64,000 nt of DNA from Pseudobutyrivibrio xylanivorans (GTDB taxonomy: Bacteria; Bacillota; Clostridia; Lachnospirales; Lachnospiraceae): the NCBI RefSeq assembly GCF_010906925.1, contig NZ_VTVE01000003.1:124001-188000 (forward strand), in the 5' to 3' direction. The position numbers and the translations under genes are program-made. Every line of letters begins with the position of its first letter. Within the stretch, counting starts at the first letter, position 1. This document shows positions 51,284 to 59,882 of the stretch, piece after piece. Below the pieces are notes generated by a model, which did no database searches, was not told the DNA's origin, and was given only the letters and a program-made list of their open reading frames with translations.

Positions 51284-52322
51284 TTATCAGGATATGGTAG
51301 CAGGTGGCAAGAAGCCATATGTTATCGCAGAGCTTGGAGCTAATCACAATGGTGATATGGAGCTTGCCAAGACAATGATTAAGACTGCAAAAGAGTGCGG
51401 CGCAGACTGCATCAAGCTTCAGTCATTTACAAAGAGCAATGTATTTTCAAAGAAGAACTACGAGGACAATTACTTCCTTGGAGACGACTATAGAAATCGT
51501 ACAGACTATACACTTGAGTCAATCGTAGAGGCATATGCACTTACACGTGAGCAGCATTTTGAACTCAAGGCATACTGTGACGAGCTTGATATCGACTTTA
51601 CATCAACACCATTTGACAAGGCTGGTGTTGATCTCCTTGTAGATGAGCTTCATGTTCCATTTATCAAGGTAGCATCTATGGATGTTGAGAACGTTCCATT
51701 CCTTAAGTACATCGGAAGCAAGGGCGTTCCAGTCGTTATCTCTACTGGCCTTACTGGTATGGATGATGTAGTTAATGCTATCGCAGCTATCGAGGCAGGC
51801 GGATGCAAGGAGATTTGTGTACTTCACTGCGTATCAATCTATCCACCAGCTGATGAGCAGGTTAACCTTAACAATATCGATATGTATCGTATGGCATTTG
51901 GCTATCCTACAGGATATTCTGATCATACATTTGGTGTGGTTGCACCAATCATGTCTATTGCTAAAAATGTTTGCATCATTGAAAAGCATTTCACAATGGA
52001 CAAAAACATGAAGGGTTGGGATCACAAGATTTCAGCCAACCCAGAAGAGATGAAGATCATCTGCGATGCAGCAGAGCAGGGTTACAAGATGATGGGCTCT
52101 TATCGCAAGATAGTTAACGAGAGCGAGCATCAGAGAGGTGAGTACAAGCGCTCTATCGTGGCAGCTCACGACATGAAGGCAGGCCACATCCTTACAGAGG
52201 ATGACCTTGATTACAAGCGCCCTGGTACAGCCATTTCACCTAAGTTCTACGAGATGTTAATCGGCAAGGAATTAAAGCGCGACATCACAGCCGACGAGCT
52301 TTTCCAGTGGGGTGACTTCTAA
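51273..52322 (+). CDS. legI: NeuB-family nonulosonate synthase, probable legionaminate synthase
   Basis: The 349-aa enzyme condenses phosphoenolpyruvate with a six-carbon amino sugar to make a nine-carbon acid. The TIM-barrel portion shows YVIAELGANHNGDMELAK, DCIKLQSFTKSN, FTSTPFDKAGVDLL and EKHFTMDKNMKGWDHKIS; the C-terminal SAF antifreeze-like domain starts near residue 290 (KRSIVAAHDMKAGHIL). The legB and legC genes point to legionaminic rather than N-acetylneuraminic acid. The start overlaps the GT2 gene with GGAGG upstream. A hairpin terminator follows. Confidence 0.9.
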   Translation: MRFNYQDMVAGGKKPYVIAELGANHNGDMELAKTMIKTAKECGADCIKLQSFTKSNVFSKKNYEDNYFLGDDYRNRTDYTLESIVEAYALTREQHFELKAYCDELDIDFTSTPFDKAGVDLLVDELHVPFIKVASMDVENVPFLKYIGSKGVPVVISTGLTGMDDVVNAIAAIEAGGCKEICVLHCVSIYPPADEQVNLNNIDMYRMAFGYPTGYSDHTFGVVAPIMSIAKNVCIIEKHFTMDKNMKGWDHKISANPEEMKIICDAAEQGYKMMGSYRKIVNESEHQRGEYKRSIVAAHDMKAGHILTEDDLDYKRPGTAISPKFYEMLIGKELKRDITADELFQWGDF

Positions 52323-52334
52323 ATAAAACGTTAT

Positions 52335-52375
52335 AGCAAATTTCTTTTATATTTTTAAGAGAAGATTTGCTTTCT
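52335..52375 (+). terminator. Terminator-like hairpin after legI
   Basis: AGCAAAT-TTCTT pairs with AAGAGAA-GATTTGCT around an AT-rich loop, ending in TTTCT. The T-run is weak, so partial termination is likely. Confidence 0.55.
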
Positions 52376-52422
52376 ATTGTTGATAGAATTAGAGATAAAT
52401 ATTGCATTTGTATTTAAAGATA

Positions 52423-52508
52423 GCTTGTAAGTATCAAGCTCTGAGTGTTGCTGAAGGAGACGTGTTAGTCGACGCAAGCAATATCTCAGGCTTGAGACTG
52501 TAACAAGC
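52423..52508 (+). repeat. Family A structured element, copy A10 (leader of legF)
   Basis: GCTTGT (52423-52428) pairs with ACAAGC (52503-52508); TCAAGC with GCTTGA; CTGAG with CTCAG; TGTTGCT with AGCAATA; the terminal hairpin is GAC-GTGTTA-GTC. GAGGAG, the ribosome site, follows directly. Confidence 0.83.
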
Positions 52509-52522
52509 GAGGAGTAAATAAT

Positions 52523-53221
52523 ATGTTATGTATAATTCCAGCTCGAGGTGGAAGTAAGGGAGTCCCAGGGAAAAATATAAAAGAGATTTGCGGCAAGCCT
52601 CTGATTGCTTGGACAATTGAGGCTGCTAAAAAGGCTAAGGGCATCGATAGAGTTATTGTCACTACAGATGATGAAGCTATCGCCAATGTAGCTAGAGAGT
52701 ATGGGGCAGAGGTTCCATTTATGCGTCCTGCAGAGCTCTCAAGCGACACAGCTTCAGCTATCGATGTGTATCTTCATGCAACAGAGTTTGTTATGAGTGA
52801 GACTGGCCAGCAGATTGAGAAGTTTATGGTACTTCTTCCAACAGTTCCTCTCAGAAATGAGAAACATATTGAGGAGGCATTGGCTCAGTTTGAGGCAGAT
52901 GGTGCCACAACTCTTATTTCATTTGCAGAGGCAGAGGTACCAGCCAGCTGGTATCACAAGCTAGATGAAAATGGTCGAGTTCATAATGCGGGATTTGGTC
53001 AGGGCATCACAATGACTAATCGTCAGAACAACGAGACATATATTGTGCCTAATGGTGCTATTTATATCTTAGATTATGACTTGCTTAAGACTAAGAGAAC
53101 TTATTACTGTGACAACACAGTTGCTTACATTATGAAGCGTGAGGATTCAATCGACATTGATTATCCGATTGATTTTGAGTTCGCAAAGTGCTTGATGCAA
53201 AAGAGATTTGAAAACAAATAG
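52523..53221 (+). CDS. legF: CMP-nonulosonate (legionaminate/sialate) cytidylyltransferase
   Basis: This 232-aa NeuA-family enzyme activates the nonulosonate with CTP. It shows CIIPARGGSKGVPGKNIKEI, KPLIAWTIEAA, VTTDDEAIANVAREYGAEV and RPAELSSDTAS. The length matches the monofunctional CMP-sugar synthetases. Downstream of legI on the same strand, it supplies CMP-legionaminate or a derivative. GAGGAG of element A10 provides the ribosome site. Confidence 0.9.
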   Translation: MLCIIPARGGSKGVPGKNIKEICGKPLIAWTIEAAKKAKGIDRVIVTTDDEAIANVAREYGAEVPFMRPAELSSDTASAIDVYLHATEFVMSETGQQIEKFMVLLPTVPLRNEKHIEEALAQFEADGATTLISFAEAEVPASWYHKLDENGRVHNAGFGQGITMTNRQNNETYIVPNGAIYILDYDLLKTKRTYYCDNTVAYIMKREDSIDIDYPIDFEFAKCLMQKRFENK

Positions 53222-53253
53222 TTTAATCTAAATCTACGATGAAAGAGAACTAG

Positions 53254-54435
53254 ATGATAATAATTAGAGCGATAGCCTTTTTGCTACACTTTACAATCAT
53301 TCCTGTAGCACTGGGTAGACTAATTACATACAAGCAGACAGATAACAAAGATTCAGCCATAGCAACCTATATAATTGGGTTGTTTGGCTCTTTTGCTATA
53401 TTTTATGTGTTGTGTTCTTTACTTGAGTGGCATCAGTACTGGAACACTTTTACCGAGCCATTTACGGGTTGTTTTACAGTTCTATGCATTGCATATTCTG
53501 TTGTAATTGCTATATTGCTCATAGTCTGGATGGTAAAAGACAAGACTGCAATCAAGGCAAGCATAGGAAATATTAAAAAATGGCTTTCAGAGAAATTAAA
53601 TCAAATCAAGGCTAATAAGTTTCTTGGAATTTACATGATAGCTTTTGCAGCTATACTGATTGTTCAGCTATATTTTGCATTTGCCTACGAGATTAATGAG
53701 TGGTCTTATGATGACTATGACTACGTGGTAAATAGTCAGGATACTATTACGACAGATACTATCGCATATGCGAATTTTATTAACGGAGATATGCCATATA
53801 CAGCAACAAAACGAGCTGTATCTTCATGGCCTACATATATAGCGTATTTGGCTCGCTTATCTAGCTTTGAAGTGACAACAGTTTGCCACACGATTTTACC
53901 TGTGATATTGCTGCTAGTTGCATACTTGGCATACTATTATATCTCCACATTTTTGTTTTCGGATATTGAGAATAGATTTATATTTTTAACATTATTAGCA
54001 GTGGCTTATATGTTTGGCAACTATTCTCACTATTCAACTACATTTAGAATGTTTGGAGCTATATGGCAAGGAAAAGCTGTGCTTTCTGCAATAGCAATTC
54101 CGTTTTTTATGATGTATTTATTTGATGCATACGGTAAAGGCTATACAAAAGGAAGAGTAATTCCGATTGCACTTATTTCACTTGGAGCATGTTCTTTGAC
54201 TAGCATGGCGGTAATCATGGTAACAGCCTCTGTGGTTAGCATATGGCTTATTATGTGTATTTATTATAGAAAAATCAGTGGAATTAGATATTTGATAGCT
54301 AGCTTAGTAGGTCCGCTATTTTTGATTATCTTTTATAAGCTGATGTCTATGCTGATTTCAGATATGCACAGTGTAGAGAATCAATATTTTAAACGTGGTA
54401 GAGATATAAATTGGTGGTACAAATGGTTTGGTTAA
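53254..54435 (+). CDS. Polytopic membrane protein, N-terminal half of a split gene (DUF6077-like)
   Basis: This 393-aa protein has about nine hydrophobic helices. A large-loop segment NEWSYDDYDYVVNSQDTITTDTI carries acidic and Tyr residues like GT-C-type first loops. It stops at TAA 54433-54435, while the next frame (-1) continues with further membrane helices. The C-terminus ends in mid-topology at INWWYKWFG. I interpret it as the first part of a single membrane protein interrupted by a frame change, or one of two overlapping genes. Function unknown; probably a glycan-associated membrane enzyme. Confidence 0.65.
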   Translation: MIIIRAIAFLLHFTIIPVALGRLITYKQTDNKDSAIATYIIGLFGSFAIFYVLCSLLEWHQYWNTFTEPFTGCFTVLCIAYSVVIAILLIVWMVKDKTAIKASIGNIKKWLSEKLNQIKANKFLGIYMIAFAAILIVQLYFAFAYEINEWSYDDYDYVVNSQDTITTDTIAYANFINGDMPYTATKRAVSSWPTYIAYLARLSSFEVTTVCHTILPVILLLVAYLAYYYISTFLFSDIENRFIFLTLLAVAYMFGNYSHYSTTFRMFGAIWQGKAVLSAIAIPFFMMYLFDAYGKGYTKGRVIPIALISLGACSLTSMAVIMVTASVVSIWLIMCIYYRKISGIRYLIASLVGPLFLIIFYKLMSMLISDMHSVENQYFKRGRDINWWYKWFG

Positions 54436-55967
54436 AATTTATGGTTGGTATCACTAAGACATACTGGGGAGGCGTAGGATTTCTTGCCCTCTTCGCCATA
54501 GCTCTATTAGGGATACTATTATTTGAAAAAGAAAAAATAAAACGATATGCATTCCTGTGGTATACAGGGATGATGTTGGTTTTCATATATAATCCGATTA
54601 CATATATCATCAGTAAGAGGATATTAGAGGAATCTACCTTTGAACAGTACTATGTACGCTTCTTTGGTTTGATACCTATCATAGTGGTGATTGCCTTTGG
54701 ATTGACTACACTTATTGGTAAGACTGCTGGCAAAAAGAAGCTGCTTGCTACAATTATTTCTATAGCACTTGTGGCTATAATGGGTAATCTGATTTACGCA
54801 GAAAATTGGTACACAAAAGCAGAAAATCGAAACAAGGTTCCACAGGACGTAGTTACAATCTGCGATATTTTTGCTGATTATCAAGGTGACAAGATTAATA
54901 TCATGGCACCTCAGGACATAGCTGTTTATTTAAGACAGATGGATTCCAGATTTTCTATGCCATATTCTAGATACTTACCAGATGAGGCCTATGAACTGAC
55001 AAATGAGAATCCGGATACCCAGCTGATTTCAGATTACTGCGTTAGCAAAAAGCTTGATTTTCTTGTGGTATCTGCAGCTGAGAGTGTTTTAAATGCATAT
55101 ACAGATGCAGGGTTTGAAGTATATGGAAGGACACCATATTATGCAGTGCTTACACCACCGGATTCAGCATGGATTCTTATGAACTATGCGGACGAATCAG
55201 GGGACCAGGGACTTTGCTACTTCATGTACAACCAAAAGGATGGCTCACTCATCGTAGTTGATGGTGGTCATGCTGAGGATGAGAGTTTACTTCGATATGT
55301 GATTAATCAGTATGGTGGCCATGTAGATGCTTGGATATTGACCCACTATCACAAGGATCACATTGATGGATTTAATACAATCTATGAGGACCCACAGGGG
55401 ATTACAATAGACAATATTTATGTCACTCCTTTAGATTCAGAGCTTTTCCATTCAGTAGCACAGGAATGGGATGATGTGGATAGCTATGATAAATTTATGG
55501 AGCTCACAAAGGATGCTGACAATATTAATTATATTCATAGAGATGACGTGCTGGAGTTTAGTGATAATCTAAAGCTTACATTCTTTAATGCTTGTGACGA
55601 TGTGGTGATAGATTCTGCAGAGGATATTCCAAATGATGCATCGCTAGTATTTAAGATGGAGACTGAAAATCGCAGCATATTAATATGCGGAGACTGCCAT
55701 ACAAAATACATGGGAGACTATCTAGTTGAGACTTATGGAGATAAGCTCCATGCGGATATTTTACAGTGCGGACACCATGGAAACAATAGTATTCCATTTG
55801 ATACAGGTTTCTACGAAGCGGTAGATCCTCAGATCGCTATTTTTGATACGCCTGAATGGATTATGACCAGCGCTAACTACACAGCGGGAGCATTGGCGGG
55901 CCAGTTGAAAGAAATGGGTGTAGAGATTAGATATTACAATACTTCACCAAATGGATTTAGGTTTTAA
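54411..55967 (+). CDS. Membrane protein fused to a metallo-beta-lactamase-fold domain (continuation of the upstream gene)
   Basis: The 518-aa reading frame opens with TTG at 54411 (ATG at 54423) without a Shine-Dalgarno. Residues about 15-130 hold four to five membrane helices; from about 255 there is a ComEC-type metallo-beta-lactamase domain with VVDGGHAED, the zinc motif THYHKDHIDGF, LICGDCHTKYM and CGHHGNNS. It overlaps the previous frame by 25 nt. The domain implies a metal hydrolase on one side of the membrane, perhaps acting on a phosphodiester or lipid-linked glycan. Independent translation is doubtful. Confidence 0.68.
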   Translation: MVVQMVWLKFMVGITKTYWGGVGFLALFAIALLGILLFEKEKIKRYAFLWYTGMMLVFIYNPITYIISKRILEESTFEQYYVRFFGLIPIIVVIAFGLTTLIGKTAGKKKLLATIISIALVAIMGNLIYAENWYTKAENRNKVPQDVVTICDIFADYQGDKINIMAPQDIAVYLRQMDSRFSMPYSRYLPDEAYELTNENPDTQLISDYCVSKKLDFLVVSAAESVLNAYTDAGFEVYGRTPYYAVLTPPDSAWILMNYADESGDQGLCYFMYNQKDGSLIVVDGGHAEDESLLRYVINQYGGHVDAWILTHYHKDHIDGFNTIYEDPQGITIDNIYVTPLDSELFHSVAQEWDDVDSYDKFMELTKDADNINYIHRDDVLEFSDNLKLTFFNACDDVVIDSAEDIPNDASLVFKMETENRSILICGDCHTKYMGDYLVETYGDKLHADILQCGHHGNNSIPFDTGFYEAVDPQIAIFDTPEWIMTSANYTAGALAGQLKEMGVEIRYYNTSPNGFRF

Positions 55968-55969
55968 AA

Positions 55970-57244
55970 ATGATTGAACGAATAAAAGACAACAAGAAAA
56001 TAATTACAACAATAATAGTTGCATTGCTATTGTTTTGCAGATGTAATCTTGGCGTTATTAAAACACCATTTATGTTGCTTAACTTAGCAATTAATGGAAT
56101 CGCTTTTTTATATTTAATTGTTCTTTCTATAGGTGATTTTGAAAAGACAAAAAAGGGATTATTAAGCGCAGCAATTCTTTGGGTGGTTGCATTTCTTGTT
56201 ATGGAATATGCATACATAGCATTTCATATTGGAACACCATCTTTGGAGATTTACAGTAGACAGTTTAGAATTCTTACCGTTGGACCAGCTATATTGATTT
56301 TTTTCATGCTATGGCACTGCCGTGAGGATATGCTTGAGATACTATGCAATGTTGGAGTGTTAATCATTGTAGCTACTCTGATATTGACATTCTGCTATGA
56401 TCCACTGTGGAAAACATGGATTGATGGTACACAATATAGATTTGGTGAGACTCCAGGTGGAACAGTTATTGATTCGGGAAATCTGTACATGATTATGTTG
56501 ATACCGATTCTATACAAGGTTACTGTTGACAGAGAGTTCAAAAGATATTTGCTTCCATCTGTTTTAGGTGTGGCAGGCATTATTATGTCAGGAACTAAAT
56601 CAGCACTTTTTCCAATTGTTTTTGTAATTGGAATATATATTGTTTTTGGTTCTAGCGATAAGAAGGCAATGCGCAGAAATCTTATTATATTGCTTGTGCT
56701 TGTTGCCATAGTTACTGTGATGTGCTTTACAGTACCTATAATGTATTGGCTGGTGGCTGATAGAATTATCGAGCTGTTCAAGGGAATCAATGCTACCGAG
56801 TGTGATTATCATACAAGTACAGGTCAGCGAATGGCTATTATCGCAGCCTTCAAGCAGCACTTTGGAGAGCATCCTTTCTTTGGACATGGTTTCTACGCTT
56901 TCAAGAGCATGCCATACTCAGCGGTTACAGAAGTTGAGATTGGTGTTAATGAGTTGGGACAAAAGGTATATGAACTCCAAAATTCCCAGACTCATATGAA
57001 TTTCCTTGAGCTATTATTTAGCTTTGGTATTTTTGGATTTGTTATGTACTATTGGTTCCCAGTGAAACTGATAGTTGATAGTATAAAGAGTAAAGACAAA
57101 GCGGCAAAAATGGTGGCTGCATCATACCTTGTGACATTCTTCTTTATGGATTTAGGTATTGATATGTTCTATCCATATATCACACCATTCTTTGTATATT
57201 TTGTAATATATTGTCTTTTAAAAAGGAGTGAAAAAATATCATGA
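55970..57244 (+). CDS. O-antigen polymerase/ligase-like membrane protein
   Basis: The 424-aa protein has about eleven membrane helices and a large loop near residues 260-340 (LFKGINATECDYHTSTGQRMAIIAAFK, HPFFGHGFYAFK, NSQTHMNFLELLFSFGIFGF), typical of Wzy polymerases and O-antigen ligases. It would polymerise or attach lipid-linked repeat units outside the membrane. It starts two bases after the preceding stop and overlaps the oxidoreductase gene by four bases (ATGA), so it is part of a tightly coupled run. Confidence 0.82.
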   Translation: MIERIKDNKKIITTIIVALLLFCRCNLGVIKTPFMLLNLAINGIAFLYLIVLSIGDFEKTKKGLLSAAILWVVAFLVMEYAYIAFHIGTPSLEIYSRQFRILTVGPAILIFFMLWHCREDMLEILCNVGVLIIVATLILTFCYDPLWKTWIDGTQYRFGETPGGTVIDSGNLYMIMLIPILYKVTVDREFKRYLLPSVLGVAGIIMSGTKSALFPIVFVIGIYIVFGSSDKKAMRRNLIILLVLVAIVTVMCFTVPIMYWLVADRIIELFKGINATECDYHTSTGQRMAIIAAFKQHFGEHPFFGHGFYAFKSMPYSAVTEVEIGVNELGQKVYELQNSQTHMNFLELLFSFGIFGFVMYYWFPVKLIVDSIKSKDKAAKMVAASYLVTFFFMDLGIDMFYPYITPFFVYFVIYCLLKRSEKIS

Positions 57245-58326
57245 GTTTAAAGTATGCAATTATCGGATGTGGACGTATTTCGCCAAACCATGTAGTGGCA
57301 TCACAGAAGACAGGTCTTGATTTGGTGGCACTTTGCGACTTGGATCTTAAGAACACAGAGGATAAAATCAAAAAATTTGATTTAGATGCAAATTATGTAA
57401 AGCAGTATACAGATTATAAGGAAATGCTTGCAAATGAGAAGCCTGAGCTTGTTGCTATTGCTACAGAGTCAGGTAAGCATGCTCAGATTGCCCTTGACTG
57501 TATCGAGGCTGGCTGCAATGTAATTATTGAAAAGCCAATTGCCCTTTCTCTCAAAGATGCAGATGCAATTATTGAGGCTGGACACAAGAAAGGTGTCAAG
57601 GTATGTGCTTGCCACCAGAATAGATTTAACAAGTCAATTCAGATGATTAGAGAAGCTCTTGAAAAGGGCAGATTTGGTCGTCTTTTATATGGTACAGCTC
57701 ACATTAGATGGGCTAGAGATCATGAGTACTATGACCGTGCCGCATGGCGTGGAACATGGGAGCAGGATGGTGGTGCACTTATGAATCAGTGTATTCACGA
57801 TATCGACCTTCTCCGTTGGATGATGGGTGACGATGTAGTGCGTGTTGTTGGTATGACTGACAGATTAAAGCATGACTATATTCAGGCAGAGGACCTTGGT
57901 ATTGCTCTTGTTCAGTTTGCTAACGGAAGCTATGGTATCATTGAGGGTACAACAAACGTATATCCTAAAAACCTTGAGGAGACTCTCTATATCTTTGGTG
58001 ACAAGGGAACAGTTAAGGCTGGTGGAGATGCTGTCAACCTTCTAGAAGAGTGGAATTTCTCAGATTACGTGGACGACCCAGTTCAGGTAAAGAAGGAATG
58101 TTCAGAGCTTCCTCCAAATGTTTATGGATTTGGTCACTCAAAGCTCTATAGAGATGTAATTGATGCTATTGAAAATGACAGAGAGCCATATGTAAATGGT
58201 GAGGCTGGCCGCCGCGCTCTTGAGATGGTTCTTGCAATATATAAATCAGCTGCAACAGGTGAGCCTGTAGAGTTCCCGATGAAGGATTGCAGCACAATGG
58301 ATTTTGTTGGACGCTTCGACAAATAA
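57241..58326 (+). CDS. Gfo/Idh/MocA-family oxidoreductase
   Basis: The 361-aa protein has an N-terminal Rossmann domain (YAIIGCGRISPNHVVAS), the conserved Glu-Lys-Pro in VIIEKPIALSL (residues 97-99) and the catalytic HDIDLLRWMMG block. Relatives such as WlbA/WbpB oxidise the 3-position of UDP-sugar acids, and others act on 6-deoxy sugars. In this locus it probably makes an oxidised amino-sugar intermediate; the substrate is uncertain. AAGGAG precedes the ATG within the end of the polymerase gene. Confidence 0.85.
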   Translation: MSLKYAIIGCGRISPNHVVASQKTGLDLVALCDLDLKNTEDKIKKFDLDANYVKQYTDYKEMLANEKPELVAIATESGKHAQIALDCIEAGCNVIIEKPIALSLKDADAIIEAGHKKGVKVCACHQNRFNKSIQMIREALEKGRFGRLLYGTAHIRWARDHEYYDRAAWRGTWEQDGGALMNQCIHDIDLLRWMMGDDVVRVVGMTDRLKHDYIQAEDLGIALVQFANGSYGIIEGTTNVYPKNLEETLYIFGDKGTVKAGGDAVNLLEEWNFSDYVDDPVQVKKECSELPPNVYGFGHSKLYRDVIDAIENDREPYVNGEAGRRALEMVLAIYKSAATGEPVEFPMKDCSTMDFVGRFDK

Positions 58327-58338
58327 AGGGAAAATAGA

Positions 58339-59703
58339 TTGAAGAATAAAAACACTATAAGAAAGATAGAAAGCATATTAGAGCTTGCTATAATGGCAAT
58401 TGCATATTACTTCGTTTGGAAGTACAAAATATTTGACAAGGCATACTTTTATCCCTTCTTAGGACGTGGTAAGTATGTGCTGATGGGCATATATTTTATT
58501 CTTATGCTTGTAGTTATTCACTTATGCGAAGGATTCAAATACGGAATCCTCAAAATAGCAGATGTTCTGTTTTCACAATGGATTGGAATTATCATTGTAA
58601 ATATGGTGACATACTTACAGTTGTGCCTTATGGCAAATGCAATGATTTCAGCAAAACCACTCCTCTTGCTTACATTGGGAGACTTTGTGATTTCAGGAAT
58701 ATGTGTCTATATATTCTTTGCCATCTACGAGCGCCACTCTAAGGCAAGCAAGCTTTTGATGGTATATGGCAACAAGGAATCAGTTGGCCTCAAGCTTAAA
58801 ATGGACACTCGCGCAGACAGCTACAATATTAAAAAGATTGTTAGCATTGACGAGGGCATAGACGCCATCTTCAAGATGCTTGATGATTTTGATGGACTAG
58901 TTATTTCAGATGTCAGTGCTGAGCAGAGAAATGATTTGTTAAAGCACTGTTATATGCACAACATCGAGACATATATCACACCAAAGATTTCTGATGTAAT
59001 TATTGCAGGAGGCGAGGGAATTCACCAGTTTGATACTCCTCTTGTGATGATTAATACAACTGGCCTCACTCCAGAGCAGGCATTTGTTAAGCGATTCTTT
59101 GATATTGTGTTGAGTCTCATTGCGATAGTACTAGCAGCTATTCCGATGCTTATTATTGCTATAGCAATTAAGCTAGAGGATCATGGCCCAGTTTTATATA
59201 AGCAGGCTAGAGTCACTAAGGATGGCAAAGTATTTGATATACTTAAATTCAGAAGTATGGTTGTGGATGCTGAGCAGCGCCCTACCACAGATGATGATGA
59301 CCGTATCACAAAGGTAGGTCATGCCATTCGTGGTATTCGTTTTGATGAATTGCCACAGCTTTTCAATATTTTAAAGGGAGAGATGTCAATAGTAGGACCT
59401 CGCCCTGAGCGTACCGAGCATGTAGAAAAGTACACTGCAGCCATCCCTGAATTCGAATTCAGAAGTAAGGTAAAGGGTGGTCTTACAGGTTTCGCTCAAA
59501 TCTACGGCAAGTACAACACATCAGCTTACGACAAGATTAAGCTTGATTTGATGTATATAGAAAACTACAGTTTCTTACTTGATATAAAGCTCATCCTCAT
59601 GACTGTTCGTGTATTATTTAAGCGCGAAAGCACAGAAGGGTTTGATAAAGTGGTAACAGCCGACGAAATCCTTGAGGAGCTGGAAAGCGGTAAAGAAAAA
59701 TAG
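58339..59703 (+). CDS. Polyprenyl-phosphate sugar-1-phosphate transferase (priming phosphoglycosyltransferase), copy 2
   Basis: This 454-aa protein has the same design as the copy at 33312: N-terminal membrane helices, a middle domain, and the PF02397 transferase domain with KRFFDIVLSLIAIVLAAIPM, KFRSMVVDAEQRP, RFDELPQLFNILKGEMSIVG and PRPERTE. It starts at TTG 58339 with GGG upstream. Two priming enzymes in one locus suggest two different repeat units or two initiating sugars. It closes the coupled run polymerase-oxidoreductase-transferase. Confidence 0.9.
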   Translation: MKNKNTIRKIESILELAIMAIAYYFVWKYKIFDKAYFYPFLGRGKYVLMGIYFILMLVVIHLCEGFKYGILKIADVLFSQWIGIIIVNMVTYLQLCLMANAMISAKPLLLLTLGDFVISGICVYIFFAIYERHSKASKLLMVYGNKESVGLKLKMDTRADSYNIKKIVSIDEGIDAIFKMLDDFDGLVISDVSAEQRNDLLKHCYMHNIETYITPKISDVIIAGGEGIHQFDTPLVMINTTGLTPEQAFVKRFFDIVLSLIAIVLAAIPMLIIAIAIKLEDHGPVLYKQARVTKDGKVFDILKFRSMVVDAEQRPTTDDDDRITKVGHAIRGIRFDELPQLFNILKGEMSIVGPRPERTEHVEKYTAAIPEFEFRSKVKGGLTGFAQIYGKYNTSAYDKIKLDLMYIENYSFLLDIKLILMTVRVLFKRESTEGFDKVVTADEILEELESGKEK

Positions 59704-59738
59704 TTATCAAGCTCTGGATATTGCCGTGGGCTAAAACA
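59701..59738 (+). repeat. Family A remnant (5' half)
   Basis: TAGTTATCAAGCTCTGGATA keeps the A-GTTA loop and inner TCAAGC arm of family A, but the 3' arm is missing. It begins in the stop codon of the sugar transferase gene. A complete copy follows 80 nt downstream. Confidence 0.55.
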
Positions 59739-59780
59739 ATAGTATGTTCAGTTAATGGAAATAGTAAAATATTTAAATGA

Positions 59781-59866
59781 GTCTGTAGCTATCAAGCTCT
59801 GAGTGTTGCGTAGCGAGACGTGTTAGTCGAGCGGAGCGATATCTCAGGCTTGAGAGCGTAACAGAC
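59781..59866 (+). repeat. Family A structured element, copy A11 (leader of the amidotransferase gene)
   Basis: GTCTGT (59781-59786) pairs with ACAGAC (59861-59866); TCAAGC with GCTTGA; CTGAG with CTCAG; TGTTGC with GCGATA; the terminal hairpin is GAC-GTGTTA-GTC. The interior nearly matches copy A10 while the outer helix is entirely different. Confidence 0.83.
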
Positions 59867-59882
59867 GGATTAGAGGTATTAC

